Part shown: piece after piece, positions 32,817-44,628 of the stretch
Layout: the number at the start of each line of letters is the position of its first letter
Numbering within the stretch: position 1 is the stretch's first letter
Source of the DNA: Gloeopeniophorella convolvens
Taxonomy: Eukaryota > Basidiomycota > Agaricomycetes > Russulales
Direction: 5' to 3'
Assembly (NCBI GenBank): GCA_022496205.1
Contig: WTXD01000028.1
Location: 248,001-312,000, forward strand
Length of the DNA stretch: 64,000 nucleotides
Notes under the pieces: generated by a model
Seen by the model: only the letters and a program-made list of their open reading frames with translations
Told to the model about the DNA's origin: nothing
Database searches by the model: none
Made by a program: the position numbers and the translations under genes

Positions 32817-33170
32817 GTGTCCTCACTGGTGTCCCGCGTCCAAGATTGGCTCATCTGCATCGAGGATCACCAGTCGCCCCATTGGATTTGGGGCCTCGAA
32901 GTCTTTTGGGCCGCTTTCGTCGCTGCTTGCCCTCTCTTCCCCACTGGTCGGTGGCCATCTTGGAACCCGGAGATCCCTATGGGTGGTGCGTTCATTGAGA
33001 GCCATGTAAACGCCTTCACGCCAGTGGGCATCGTTTCATCACTAAGGGACGAGTTTGGGGAGGAAACCAAACGCCGTCGTGAAGAGCTTTGGGAAAGTTT
33101 ATGTGATCTTGTGAGGCTCGCGGATCAACTCCCCCTGCGGCCTGTGGGAGCTCGGGGCCCAGGTTTCTGA
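32817..33170 (+). CDS. Unrecognised C-terminal coding fragment
   Basis: A frame of 117 codons reads SSLVSRVQDWLICIEDHQSP, then WIWGLEVFWAAF and GIVSSLRDEFGEETKRRREE, with a charged helical end and a TGA at 33168-33170. Just upstream, in another frame, FWQYQHIPFLPLPATFNPSS (about 32750) may be the preceding part, needing an intron or a frame change. Composition is protein-like (Trp-rich, balanced charges). I do not recognise the family. It may be the end of a host gene or of a mobile element. Confidence 0.3.
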   Translation: MSSLVSRVQDWLICIEDHQSPHWIWGLEVFWAAFVAACPLFPTGRWPSWNPEIPMGGAFIESHVNAFTPVGIVSSLRDEFGEETKRRREELWESLCDLVRLADQLPLRPVGARGPGF

Positions 33171-35471
33171 GTCATGTATTCACAATAGGTGCTGCATCTG
33201 TTAACTACCCACATGAGAGCCATTGCTGTCCCAAAAGCAATCCTGCTTGCTCTCTTGTGTTGTGTTGAGGGATGAGTGCTCATGCACCCACTTGTCGCGC
33301 ACAACCCAAACGGGTGCTCGCACTGACAGGCCGAGGACAGCTGGACCTGTAGGCTGTGGGCTGGACCCCATTCCGACCACATGTCTGACCCCAGACGGAG
33401 GTTGGCGTGATAGCCGACCGCCCTTGGAAATTCTAACGACAAGATGATTTGCCAGGCACCTGAAAGACATTGCATCCCGACATCCGAGCGAGCCCGGGCG
33501 CAGCATCTAATATGGGTTGACATGTGCTCTATTCAGCCCACCGGCAAAACCTTGACGGTGTAACCTCTACGAGATGCAAGCAAAGCAGAGCCACTAAGAA
33601 AGGAAGAGCAAGCGAGAATAGCGCAGTAGACAGGCATCCTACAGAGGCCAATGAAGTAGCCTGGTTGGTTCATCCAGTTGTTGTACCCCCTAATCGCGCC
33701 GATCCGTCCGCGTGCCAGAAGTGAGTCTGACCGACGTCGCGTGTTAGGAACGTAGCTGGCCTTGTCGTAGCTGGCTGGCATCCAGCAACTCTTGGGCGGA
33801 GCCTTTGGGTGCGACGGAGAGCCTCAGCCCAAGATCGTGTATACGTACGCCTATACCTATCACGTATAAGTGACCGGACGAAAGCTCGCAGACATGATTG
33901 GACACACCTGGCCATACAGATAAATGTCCTAGCTTGCATTCGCCCTATGCAAGTGACGAGCGAGTGGAGGCACACCCGGAGAAAATCGCGGCATCGATGG
34001 TCGAAGGCATGATGATTTGGAAACCAGCCTCGTCAGCCGCCGGTTTCGAGTATAGTAATAGACGTGGACGCGCACCACTACCGTCACATGCTGTCCTGGA
34101 GGACCAGCGTCAGAACTAAGTCAGGAGGACTGTGGGATGATGGCTATGAATCGGACCATGAGAAGCCCACAGAGCCACGCGGACTGTTCGAAGGGGCGAC
34201 CTTGGGAATCAGAGGTTTATAATGACAGCCGCAAGACGATCGGGAGGCCCTGTTTTGCAGGCGACGTTTGTGCTGTTCGGCATACCGTGAATGCGGGGTC
34301 ATCAAAAGGCTTGCAGCACAAAGACGTCAATCATAGAGTCTGCAAGTCTGCAGCGGAATTGTGAACACGCGAACCAGGACTCTTGCTGTCCAAACTAGAA
34401 CTAGAACTCTACCTTTGATACCAAGATAGACAACGTCACGCAGGGGATGAATCCGCACAGTATTACCTTTGCGCGCTGCTGCTGTATCGCGACCGCGTGG
34501 AGTATCCTTGAGTAAGAAGGCTCTGGGCTGCGTTTGACATCATTGTTGTTGCTGGTGGAAGCTGGTCCGAGGGCGTGAAAATTTATTTCGTGGAGTAAGC
34601 GAACTAGGGCGTACCTTCGACAGAGGTGTTCATGGAGTGCAATCGCAGTTCGTAGATCCTTGAGTCCAGCGGGTTCGCTCAAAAGGGGAGGTATTTGTAT
34701 GTGGCGGGTAACCTGAGAATGAGGGTAGGTTGCGTTGAGCGCGCAGCCGGACGTGGCAAGGGCAACCCGCTATGGTACGCGTCACATCGTGTTAAGGGGT
34801 TGCTGGATGATTCGCATCATCGACATACCAATGGTCACGCATGACGACGTACGTCGGAAGTGAGTGAGGTGCTGAATATCGTGCGGCTCTCCCCTCCAGA
34901 GTCCAGTTGCGAGATAGTGTTATCTGAGTGTGACACAGCGACATTCGGAAGACTCGCCGCGCATCTGCCGTTGTGCCCTACCCATACTAAATCCTCATTG
35001 GCAACCATTGCATTAAGGTCATGCATTATGGGACAGGAACTCGAAATGTGATAGGACACATCAAGAGCGACATTCGACAAGGAGTCCTTGTCATGTTGAA
35101 GGTCATTTGTATACGACCGCTGACGGCTTGGAGCGTACGAGAAGGATGAATGACACGCGCCAGTGGGGAGGATGCTCGCGTGTCTGATAGGGTTGGAGCC
35201 TAGTGAGTCGGGATGCTATGGAATGTAGCTCAGCTTTGTCAGTTATGCCGTCACCAGCGATGGAAAGGACCATACACACAGAAGTTGTCGCGCGCCATCC
35301 TCAGAGTATGGTCAGAGATGCAAAGCTTGCCGGCCAATGTCACGAGTAACTTTGTTTGAGCAGACCTAATAAAGTGTGCGAATGGTACAAGGGGACGAGT
35401 CAGCGCCAACCATCGTGCACTGCGTCGTACTAGCATCGAATAGAGCCCCTGCTTGCGGGGGTCCAGAGTCA

Positions 35472-35540
35472 TGGCAGCTGAGTGTGGTGAGAGCTCCGAA
35501 AGACCCGAGTCGGTGACTGGTTCAAACCCGGCAAGCTCCG
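35472..35540 (+). other. tRNA-like A/B-box stretch (possible SINE head)
   Basis: TGGCAGCTGAGTGTGG resembles an internal RNA polymerase III A box, with an AGCT/AGCT D-arm-like pairing. GGTTCAAACCC 47 nt later is a good B box. The acceptor stem does not pair, so it is not a functional tRNA. Confidence 0.25.
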
Positions 35541-35957
35541 GCACCGCAGTTCGAACAGGTTCGAACGCGGACGCGTGGACTCACATGGCAACGGTCCTCT
35601 CACGGTCCCTCAGCTCAGTACAGCGCTGAGGTCAAGACGTCTTGAGTCAGAGTGATCTTCAGTGCTCTCCCAGCTTAGCCACCAGTTCCGTAGTCCTGGA
35701 TATAGCATGTCATTGGGGGGTGTAGGGTATGTTATCATCAATCGCGAGTCCCGCGAGTCCATCCCGTCCCGAGAACGTACATAATGCATACAGTACGGTT
35801 ATGAAACGAGAAAATTACTTGTGATATGGTAGTAACGTTAGCCTTCAACGAGCGAGGACAGACATTGTCGACCCGCACTCCAACGGCCGCCCTCCTGTCC
35901 AGGAACCAGTCAATCATACAGGCATCGCTGACAGTATTCGGACCTCGTGCTCGCCTA

Positions 35958-38900
35958 CTACTGAGTTGTACTTCCCATCTGGCCCCTGCACTGCGTCCAG
36001 TCTCGTCCATGGACGAATCTGCTAAGATCGAGTATCGTTTCGTTTTCGGCAGTGATCCATGCATTTTCCGGATGATGCAGGTATGTCCTGTGTGGTTCCG
36101 GGATCCAAATCATTAGTTTCCCGTTTTCCCCGTGGATCCAGCCATCGTCTATTACCCGAAACCGGCCTCTAAAGCCAGGCGGGCCCAGTAGAACTCTGCG
36201 AGTCCAAGGTGAGTTTCGGTCGGAGAATGTGTGTTCAGAACGGTCTCGGACTCACATGCTGGGCACTGGGACGTCCCGAGGCGTGCATAAATTCCCAGAG
36301 CGCTCCGCGACATCGTGGAGGATCACCTCCCACAACCGGATGGACTTGTCATACGACCCCGAGGCAATGTGGCGACCATCCGGGGAGAACGCAACGGAGG
36401 TTACCACACCTATGTGCCCCGCGAATGGCCCTGCGGTTGCGTGTCCTGTCTCGGCGTCCCAGATTCGAATGGTGCGGTCAAATGAGCCCGAGGCAATGTG
36501 GCGGCCGTCCGGCGAGAACGCGACAGACAAGACCGAACTCGTATGCCCTGTGAATGGCCGTGCAGCTGCATGCCCCGTCTCGGCGTCCCAGACTCGAATG
36601 GTGTCGTCGCTCGAGCCCGAGGCAATCCGACGACTATCTGGCGAGAACGTGATAGACCAGACCGCACTTGTATGCCCCGTGAATGGCTCTGCGATTGCGT
36701 GCCCTGTCTCGGCGCCCCAGACACGAATGGTGTGATCATCCGAGCCCGAGGCAATCCAGCGGCCATCCGGGGAGAACGCGACAGATAGGACCAAACTTGT
36801 ATGCCCCGTGAATGGCTCTGCGACTGCGTTCCCTGTCTCAGCATCCCAGACACGAATGGTATAGTCATCCGAGCCCGAGGCAATCCAGCGACCATCCGGG
36901 GAGAACGCGACAGACCTGACCCAATTTGTATGCCCCGTGAATGGCCCTGCGGCGGCGTGTCCCGTCTCAACGTCCCAGACACGAATGGTGTGGTCATCCG
37001 AGCCTGAGGCAATGCGGCGACCATCCGGCGAGTACGCGACAGACAAGACCAAACTTGTATGCCCCGTGAATGGCCCTGCGATTGAGTGCCCCGTCTCGGC
37101 GTCCCATACGCGAATGGTGTGGTCACCTGACCCGGAGGCAATGCGGCGACCATCCGGCGAGAAAGCAATAGCGACGCAAGCGCTGCCCACTGGAATAGAC
37201 ATCTCCTGGACTGGCCAGCTCGACATGCGCCCTTGTCGTAGTGATAGCGTATTTAGGAAATGTTTACTGTAATGACTAAAAATGATGGACGCTCTGGGAC
37301 AGAATGGGAGTGCAGACAGTAGATGTGTGGAGCACTTTGTGCGATAGGCTGCCCGAAATATTTCACGAACTTCAGGGCGTCGGTGACCCATGGCATGACC
37401 TTGTTGAGCTCTGGCAGGTGATGCTAGTGTTGATGTGGATAGTGAGAATAGTTGCATGCGGAAAACAACGCGTGACTCACGTTGTCGCGATGCTTGGCCA
37501 CCCAGGTTCCCAGGGTCGAAATGGCCTGCGGGACGAGATTGATGGCGCCGAGAAGACTCATGGCTTCCAGCCAGTGAAGAAAATCATTCTCGAAGAACGA
37601 TTGCACTCCACTAACGATCTTGTCAGGAGAAACGTGTTCGAGATGATCATCCCAAGAGCGACAAGCGTACGACAGAGCATCCGAGATGTACTCCGTTATG
37701 CGCGACGAAGGGTCGTGGATGTCCGGGTTGCGATCGTATGATGACAGAAGCCCGCAGATATTGAATCTGAGCTTGTTGTGCATGAGGTAGAATGAACAAC
37801 GCGCCAACTGGTAGTGAGCGTCGCCGAGGTTGATCCAGAACTTTTCAGCTCTCTTCTGGTCTATGAGGAAGTCGCGGAATGATGCGTGTAGAGGGACAAT
37901 TGGTAGGGATGACTCGGAGGGAGTGACATTGCTTAGGAGAGAGCCAAGGTAGCCGACAATGGAGTGTATGGACTGATCGCCGCCAACGTCCGGTGGATCG
38001 TTGTACGGGCGCAAGGCGGCTAGAGAACCAACCGAAAGAGGTTCGAATGCAGCGATAAGCTGTCCCATGACGGATGTGAACAGGGGAAGAACACTGTCGT
38101 CGTCGAAATATGCGGATAGGACCTCCTTGTACAGCGAATCCAAGAAGTTGACCGACTTTGGACTCTCGGGTGGTAGTTTGAGAAGTTGATCGACCCGCTG
38201 ACGTGAAGTCCATCCGGCAGGACCAAACTGGGCGTAGTTGCAAGCAACAGCCGCCCACTGGAAGGAATTCTCAGCCTTCTGGGCAAGTGCAGCTTTGTGC
38301 TCCTCGAAAAGGTCAGCGCTCGTGCTGAGCTGGTGGCGAACAAAGGCATAAATGTCATCGCGCGTCTGACGGGATAGCACTGGGTCATCCATGTGGCAAA
38401 TCTGAGCCATTGTCAGGGGATCCAGATGACTGAAGGCATTTACGATGTCCTTCTCTGGACGTGAAGTGATAAGGATGCGGAAGGTATCTGGGAACTTGGA
38501 GATGTGATTGGCCAGAAAGGAATGCAGCCCATCCCTACCGGATGCGTCGCCGGATTCATCTAGTGCGTCGATTACGATGAAAATGGGACCGATCAGGGGG
38601 GACTCTTGAAGCGGACGAAGAAGCATGGACTCGAACGGGGTGGTATAATCTCGCGCGGCAAGAACAGACGTGTCTTCGTCAATTATTTTGGCGAGGGACG
38701 CTTTGAACGTTGGGTATCGATCCGCTAGGTTGCGTGCAATTCCAGAGAAGAGGAGCTGGGCGGGACTATCTAGTTGCTCCATCTTCGCCGTGTGTCGCAA
38801 GAAGACGAATGAAGCGGCGAGGCGATGTGTCTCCTCAAATCGACACGCTACTTCATTCGCGATCGAGGACTTTCCCGTCCCTGCTTGTCCGAAAAGTACG

Positions 38901-40900
38901 AGCGTGCGAGGGGATTCGGGGTTGTTCACCCAATGGGTGATGTGATCCAGGAATGCCACGCGAGTCCCCAGGAAGCACCTCTTGTCTTTGTTGTGGCGTG
39001 CTCCCTTGGGATACGGGATGTTTGCCAGCTTCACGGCGAAATCTACGTAGATTTCAGTCATTATGAACAGCGATGGAGCTATTGGGATGATGCATACCGA
39101 CGCCGGCGACGCTACCCGCCAATTTCTCGAGCTCGCCTGAGAGCGCAGCCACAGCCGTCTGAGTGTTGATAGCAGCGTGATCCAGAAAGCCGCGCCGTAG
39201 CTCGACGAGCGTCTCGCTATAGCGTTTGACTTGGCCACTGGCGTCGCCGCCCATATTCTTTACAAGTCGCTTCCCTTCGGACAATACATTCATATCAGAT
39301 GGGCGAGCGAGGTAGAGGTAAGATTCAGACTGACAGAATGTTGTGTCCTTCGCGTAATTCTGGATCAAATCTCCACACGCGCCTACGTGACGTAGCATTT
39401 CCTTCATGATTTCAACCTGAGTGCTTCCTTGCAGAAGGTTTATCAAGTCTTTTGCCTCCTTCACAAGGTTGAACGCGTAGCGGATGGCGGCCAGCAAGGT
39501 CTTGAAGTTTTCGTCACGTTCAACTGAGCGATGAATGCCTGATGCCGCATTGCGAGATCAAGTTAACGGCCGAAAGGTCCAGGAAGCCGGATGATGTACC
39601 TTTGGAATGCATGAGAGGATGCTCCATGCCATCTTCGCCCAAGGGTGAATCTAGCGGAAAATCTCCAGGTCAACATTGGACATCGAGCGAAGGGAACGGT
39701 GGCACTACCTCTGCAATCTTATCTACAGCATCGACTACGAATTTGACGTTGGCGAGAGCGACTTCCCAAGTATCATAGAGGTCAACAACCTTATTAAGCT
39801 GGTCCGGTGCCTTGTCTGCGCCCTCCACTAGCTCCAGCGGGATGCTCTGGACACTCCTTAGGTTGGCGATCGCATCTCCGGCGCGTTCTATATTGCTTTC
39901 CGCAACTTGAACCGGGTCTTCTGACTTGAGATCACCTGACGATGCGTTCACTTCGGGCGGCAACCCAGGACCGGCGCCTTTCAATGCGCTAGGCACTGGA
40001 AGTGCCTCAGGAGAGCTGACTCTGGATGTCGCACGAGATGCTTCCGGTAGGGTGATAGAGAGCACCAGCGTTGTTTTTCGATTTGGGTCAAAAGGAATAT
40101 CGAATTCTGTAGAGATGTGAAAGGTGAGCACGCCACCGAGTCAACAAATCTACGAACGACGCACCTTGGAGAGGAGATGAATGGATTGACTCGAATGGTA
40201 TCGCCAGCGACCCTAGGCGGACATCCCCCAGTAACATCCGCCGCGCAAAGACGTGCACGATAAGACGGGAAGAAAGTTCTACGGTCCTGCAAACGTGCGG
40301 TTAGATAAGTGAAGGAGGGAGAATAACGTGTCGCACAAGCCAGAGAGCATCTCATTCCATTACACCGACTGCCTCATACTTTGAATGGCCAACGTCTTTT
40401 TGATCCTCGATCCATCTGTCGCAGTGACATAGTACTTTCGCTCTTTCCTGAGGAACAGTGTTCTAAGGTGAGGCAAGCCATCTGCTCGGACGACTGACGC
40501 AAGACGATGTTTGAGCGCAACAGCTTCGGAAGGCTCGACCAACACGTACCTGTCAGCGCGGGACGAGCAGGGCTTGGCTGCTGGCAGGAGCTATCGAGGG
40601 CTTGCTTGCGAACCTGCTCCCCATCATCCGGTGGGACGCTCCTGGAAGATCTCGTGATCAGACATTTCCGACAGCTACAGCGAGCGCCTTGACAAGGTAT
40701 TCTGCACTCACGGATTCGACTCCATTCTTTACTTGTTGTGTACTTGGAGTTTGGTTGAACACGTGCGGGACGTGATACGCTGAGGACGAGGTTGAGAAAG
40801 GAAGAGGGACTGGAAGGATAGCGCGAAGAGTACGATGCGCTGGACTGTTACAGTACTGAGCAGTGGGCGTCCTGTGAACGTTGAACACGTTTAAACAGCA
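35958..40900 (-). pseudogene. NACHT-WD40 NLR copy 2, broken in at least two places
   Basis: Same layout as copy 1: C2-like start (YYVTATDGSRIKKTLAI), helical region, NACHT with Walker A GQAGTGKSS (about 38890), IFIVIDALDES and ILITSRPEKDI, linker (HHLPELNKVMPWVTDALKF), 7 WD40 repeats and a last exon (GKLMIWIPEPHRT, LDLSRFVHGRDWTQC) ending with TAG at 35960-35958. Damage relative to copy 1: a Glu codon is TAA at 40362-40360 in the C2-like domain; the donor after an early small exon is changed (ACCAGGTGATGG in copy 1, ACCGGATGATGG here); and one base is missing at about 37316 (GACAGTAG versus GACAAGTAG on the plus strand). That deletion shifts the frame between NACHT and WD40, with a stop at 37255-37253. 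The WD40 exon itself stays open, so decay is recent. If a downstream start is used, a NACHT protein without propeller could still be made. Confidence 0.85.
36330..37178 (-). repeat. WD40 tandem array, 7 units of 129 nt
   Basis: Seven units share the same 43-residue consensus as the copy 1 array, with variable residues at the same positions. It would form one complete seven-bladed propeller but is out of frame with the NACHT region. Confidence 0.9.
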
Positions 40901-40910
40901 TTCACAAAGA

Positions 40911-41315
40911 AGGTCGGCAATAGACCGCTCGTCCTAATCAGACAGGCCCGGGAAACACGATACCCTTCAACGCATACATGTACCTTCGGCCGATATATTT
41001 GCGCCTCCAGTCTCCCCAACCCGATGAGAGGGTATAAGATCGACGTGTTTGGGTGACCCGTCCATGTTCACCGAAAAGCGACTGTATAACTTGAAACGCG
41101 ACCGCGACAACAGGATCATCGATCGCGTAAACACGGACAAATCACGTCTCTTCCACTGTCAGAGCGATGTCCGAGTGCTCAATGTGCATCATCGCATCTC
41201 TAGCCTGCAGGCGATAATGCAAGCAGCTGGCACGCAGTAATACTCTATCCTGGTGTGTGAAGTGTCTTAGCGTGTCAATTATCGATTTCTGAGCGCGGAA
41301 TTATAGCAACACGCC
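40911..41315. other. Intergenic, divergent promoter region
   Basis: It separates the minus-strand NLR copy 2 from the plus-strand SET5-like gene. No gene or repeat recognised. Confidence 0.5.
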
Positions 41316-42787
41316 ATGTCCACCGGCCAGATATCGCCCTCTGAGGAGGACCTCACGTCCGTCGTCCTCTCCCTCAAAACAGCGCACCCCACGCTCGGAA
41401 TTTCCAAGATACTCGCTCTGCTACTCTCGGAGAACCCCACCTGGACTGTGAGTGAAAAGCGGCTCCGCCGCATCCTCGCCGCCGCAGGCCTCGTGCAGCA
41501 GCCCCCCGCGCAAAAGCCAAAGCCCGCGGCCGGGGGCCATGTGTACCCCTCGTCGGCGCTCATCGAGGGCCTCGATATCGCAAAGTGGACGCAGGCTGTG
41601 TCGGTGGTGTACTTTGACAAGCAAAAGGGCAAGGGGCTCGTCGCGAAGGCGCCGATTGCAGAGGGCCAGGTCGTGTGGAAGGAGGACCCGTTCGTCCTCG
41701 GGCCTGAATGGTGCGCCTCCTCTTTTAACCCCTTCGTCTTCTCATCCCCATGATTGTTTACAGGGACATCTACGACCTACAAGCCGCCTCGCGCGCATGC
41801 GGCTACTGCTCGACGCCTCTGACCGACTCTCCGCTGATCCTGCCCTGCTCGTCCACACGCTCCTCGACACTCTGTCCCGTTCGGTTCTGCAATCGCCTCT
41901 GCCTGAAGCGATCCGAGCGCACGCACCCGCTGCTCTGCGCGGCGCAGAACCCTGCGAGCGCGCCGCTGCTCGCCTTCGCGCGGCAGCACGCGTGGATGGC
42001 GCTGCATGCGCTTACGCACTGCGCGGCGCGGCTGCTGCTCGCGGCGCAGGCGGGCGACGCGGTCCTTGCGGAGGACTGGCGCGTGTACAGTGCGCTCGCG
42101 GAACTCGGGATGGAGGAGCGCGCGCAGGGAAGCTGGTAAGTCGTGCGGTGCCGCGGCAGCGCCAGGACTGATATCGGCGGTGCACAGGCTGCGGGGCGCG
42201 GAGCCGGACCGCGAGACGTGGGAGGCCGCGCACAAGGTGTTTGTGCGGGCGTTCGTGGCGCCACCGGACGCGGCAGCGCAGAAGAAGCTCGCGAGGCTGG
42301 TCAAGCGGCCGCTGCCCAAAGAAATTTCTGACGCGCTGTTCTCGCTGGACGGCTTCCTCCACGGCCTTGGCCGCATGGGTCTGAGTGAGTTGGGTCTGGT
42401 ATGACTTTCGGGTCCCTTGGTGCTCATCATGGTCCTCGTGCAGACCTCGAGGCACACGGCGGGCTGTACATTCTGCACTCTCACATGAACCACAGCTGTC
42501 GACCAAATATCTCCGTGCGGCATCTCGAACAGCGCACGGCACTCTCGCGCATCACGCTCGTTGCACAACGTGACATCGCTGCTGGGGAGGAGCTATTCGT
42601 GACATACGTCAACCCGTCGCTTAGCGTGCGCGAACGGCGGTCGCAGCTCGGCGCGTGGGGGTTTGGACAGTGCCAGTGTGAGCGCTGCTTGGAGGAGGAG
42701 AAGGACACGGGTGCCCAGGAGGAGGCTGCACTGCCAGAGATGGACGACCTTGAGAAGGAGCTCAAGGCAGGCCTCGGTGTCATGTAG
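41316..42787 (+). CDS. SET5: SET-domain protein methyltransferase, SET5-like
   Basis: SET5 proteins methylate lysines of histone H4 in yeast; this is the likely role by family. Start MSTGQISPSEEDL at 41316. Four exons join in frame: 41316-41710, 41764-42135, 42188-42384, 42444-42787 (about 435 aa). An N-terminal helical stretch (TLGISKILALLLSENPTWTV, KRLRRILAAAGLV) is followed by the split SET start (GKGLVAKAPIAEGQVVWKED), a Cys-rich insert (CGYCSTPL, VRFCNRLCLKRSERTHPLLC) typical of the SET5/SMYD type, the SET core NHSCRPNISV with ITLVAQRDIAAGEELFVTYV, and a post-SET cysteine cluster (FGQCQCERC). The catalytic Tyr (VTYV) and the NHSC motif are present. All introns are 51-59 nt GT-AG. It lies head-to-tail with QCR2, 138 bp apart. 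Confidence 0.9.
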
Positions 42788-42925
42788 AGTCCAAGTCTAG
42801 AGTGAATCGGAGTTGGCCGGGATGTAGAAACTCCGCGCGGGAGATGCCGCCACTGTGTTCGGAGAAAGTCGCAACTGGAAAACTCCCCAACCGTGTTTAC
42901 TTAGAGCTCGACGTCCTACAACCAA

Positions 42926-44628
42926 ATGCTCAGAGCGACTCGCCTCGTCCGCGCGTCGTCGCGTGGATTCGCTACCGTCGTCGACGCCGCCAGCGGCTTC
43001 AAGGTCGCCGCAGTCGACAACGGCCAGCCCACCTCCAGCGTCACCGTCCTCCTCAAGGCCGGCACCCGGTATGAGTCCAAGCCCGGAGTCGCACATGTCC
43101 TCTCCAACTTTGCTTTCAAGGTGTGTGTTTTCTGCTTTCTCTGGATGCTGCTAGGAGGGTCGGGTTGTGCTCGGGAGTGAACGGCGTAGCATGCTGGCGA
43201 AAACACGCGCGTCAGTACGTGTTAGCCCGGCTGTGCGCGTGGGTCGGATGCCTTGCACATCCTCGGCATTCGCGACGTTGGTGCGGAGTCGTCGTGCTAT
43301 GGCTTTGTGCGCTCTTACTACGCGAGGAGCAACGTTTTGTGCATCCACCTCTCCGAATTACTATCTCCGCCGCTGCGTTGTCACGCTAGTTGGGTTGATA
43401 CTGACGCATTTTTCTTTAGAGCACTGGCAAGAGGTCCGCCCTCGGCACCGTTCGTGAAGCTGAACTTTACGGTGGTGTTCTGTCCTCATCACTCTCCCGC
43501 GAGCACCTAGCCGTCACCGCCGAGTTCCTCCGTGGCGACGAGTGCGTGCACAGCCCACAAAGTGCATACATGGCTGACGAGTATAACAGGGCCTACTTGT
43601 TGATGTCCTCGCCTCCTTCATCGCGTCCCCCAAGTTCACCCGCCACGAACTAGCGAATACGTCCTCCCTGCTGTCAACTCGGAAACCAGCGCCGCCACCC
43701 AATCAGCGCCACCTACGCCGTCGAGCTCGCCCACGAACTGCGTTCCGCAACGGCCTCGGCCACTCCCTCTACGCCGACGCGCACACCGCTGGCAGCGTGA
43801 CCGCCGAGGACGTTCGGAATCTGCACGCGCAGGCCGTCGGCAGCCCGAGCAGCGTCGCCGTCCTCGGCACGGGCATCTCCACCGAGACCCTCGCCAAGCT
43901 CTTCGAGAGCGCCTTGCCTCGCACAAGGCCGCCGCAACGCCTGCCCGTGCGTCGCCCTCCGCGTCCGCAACGTCCTACCACGGCGGCTCGACCCGGCTCC
44001 CATCCGGGCAGGACACGCAGGCGATCTTCGTCGGCTACGGCACGACCGACCCGGCGTCCGTTCCGGCGCTGCACGCGCTGGCGGCGCACCTGGACCCGAC
44101 GCCCTCGCTCAAGTGGGGCGCGGCACGGCCCCGCTCGCCGCGTCCGTCCCCGCAGGCGTGCACGCGCGCAGCGTGGTGCTCCCGTACTCGGACGCGACGC
44201 TCGTCGGCGTCCTGCTCGAGGGCAGTGACGCGGCTGCGCTCAAGACGGCAGCGCAGGCGGCGGTGAACACGTTCAAGGACGCGGCGGCGGGCAAGGTCGG
44301 CAAGGAGGAGCTCGCCCGCGCGGTTGCGCGTGCGCGGTTCCAGCTCGCCGCGGGCGTCGAGGGCCGCGAGGGATACGTCGCTGCGTTCGGGCCGAAGGTG
44401 CTCAAGGGCGAGCCGGCGAGCGTGCAGGCGGCGCTCGAGGGCGTGCAGGGCGTCACGGGCAGCAGCCTCACTCAGGTGAGCTCGTTTTGTGCAGCGCGGG
44501 AGGCGGAAGATGCTGATAGGATTCTTTTGCAGGCCGCGAGCACGCTCGTTAAGGGCAAGCCGACGTACGTCGCTGTGGGCGACCTGCACGCGCTGCCGTT
44601 CGCGGACGAGATTGGGCTCAACGCGTGA
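42926..44628 (+). CDS. QCR2: Cytochrome bc1 complex core subunit 2 (frame-damaged in this sequence)
   Basis: QCR2 is a core protein of mitochondrial respiratory complex III, an inactive relative of processing peptidase. Start MLRATRLVRASSRGFATVV (targeting peptide) at 42926, then GFKVAAVDNGQPTSSVTVLL and GVAHVLSNFAFK. An intron of about 300 nt (43121-43420) precedes STGKRSALGTVREAELYGG and REHLAVTAEFLRGDE. After the next intron the family sequence is clear but jumps frame repeatedly: VDVLASFIASPKFTRHEL, YVLPAVNSETSAATQ, TYAVELAHEL, FRNGLGHSLYADAH, ESALASHKAA-type, FVGYGTTDPAS and PLAASVPAGVHARSVVLPY. Each jump needs one missing base, at about 43591, 43653, 43703, 43739, 43917 and 44115. From 44116 to the TGA at 44626-44628 the frame is clean (last intron at about 44476-44531). 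Six one-base losses in 530 nt of an essential gene suggest sequence error, but a true pseudogene with another copy elsewhere is possible. Confidence 0.85.

Larger units (their letters stand above)
31690..35574. other. Gene-poor stretch between remnant NLR and duplication B copy 2
   Basis: No complete gene recognised. A C-run of ten lies near 32538. Apart from the frame at 32817-33170 and a tRNA-like stretch near 35.5 kb, I see only short frames. A minus-strand frame at 33781-33533 (GRIGAIRGYNNWMNQPGYF) looks protein-like but is not recognised. Confidence 0.4.
35575..40910. repeat. Segmental duplication B, copy 2 (NACHT-WD40 module)
   Basis: Partner of about 16590-23830. It lacks about 640 bp present in copy 1 (16690-17330) and has half as many WD40 units. 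Confidence 0.82.

Noticed and set aside
35472..35540. A functional tRNA gene
   Set aside because: The T-arm and D-arm look fair but the acceptor stem does not pair and the anticodon loop has the wrong size.
13430..40910. A transposon carrying the GST-NLR module
   Set aside because: No transposase, reverse transcriptase, terminal repeats or target-site duplications were found at either module boundary. Ordinary segmental duplication fits better.
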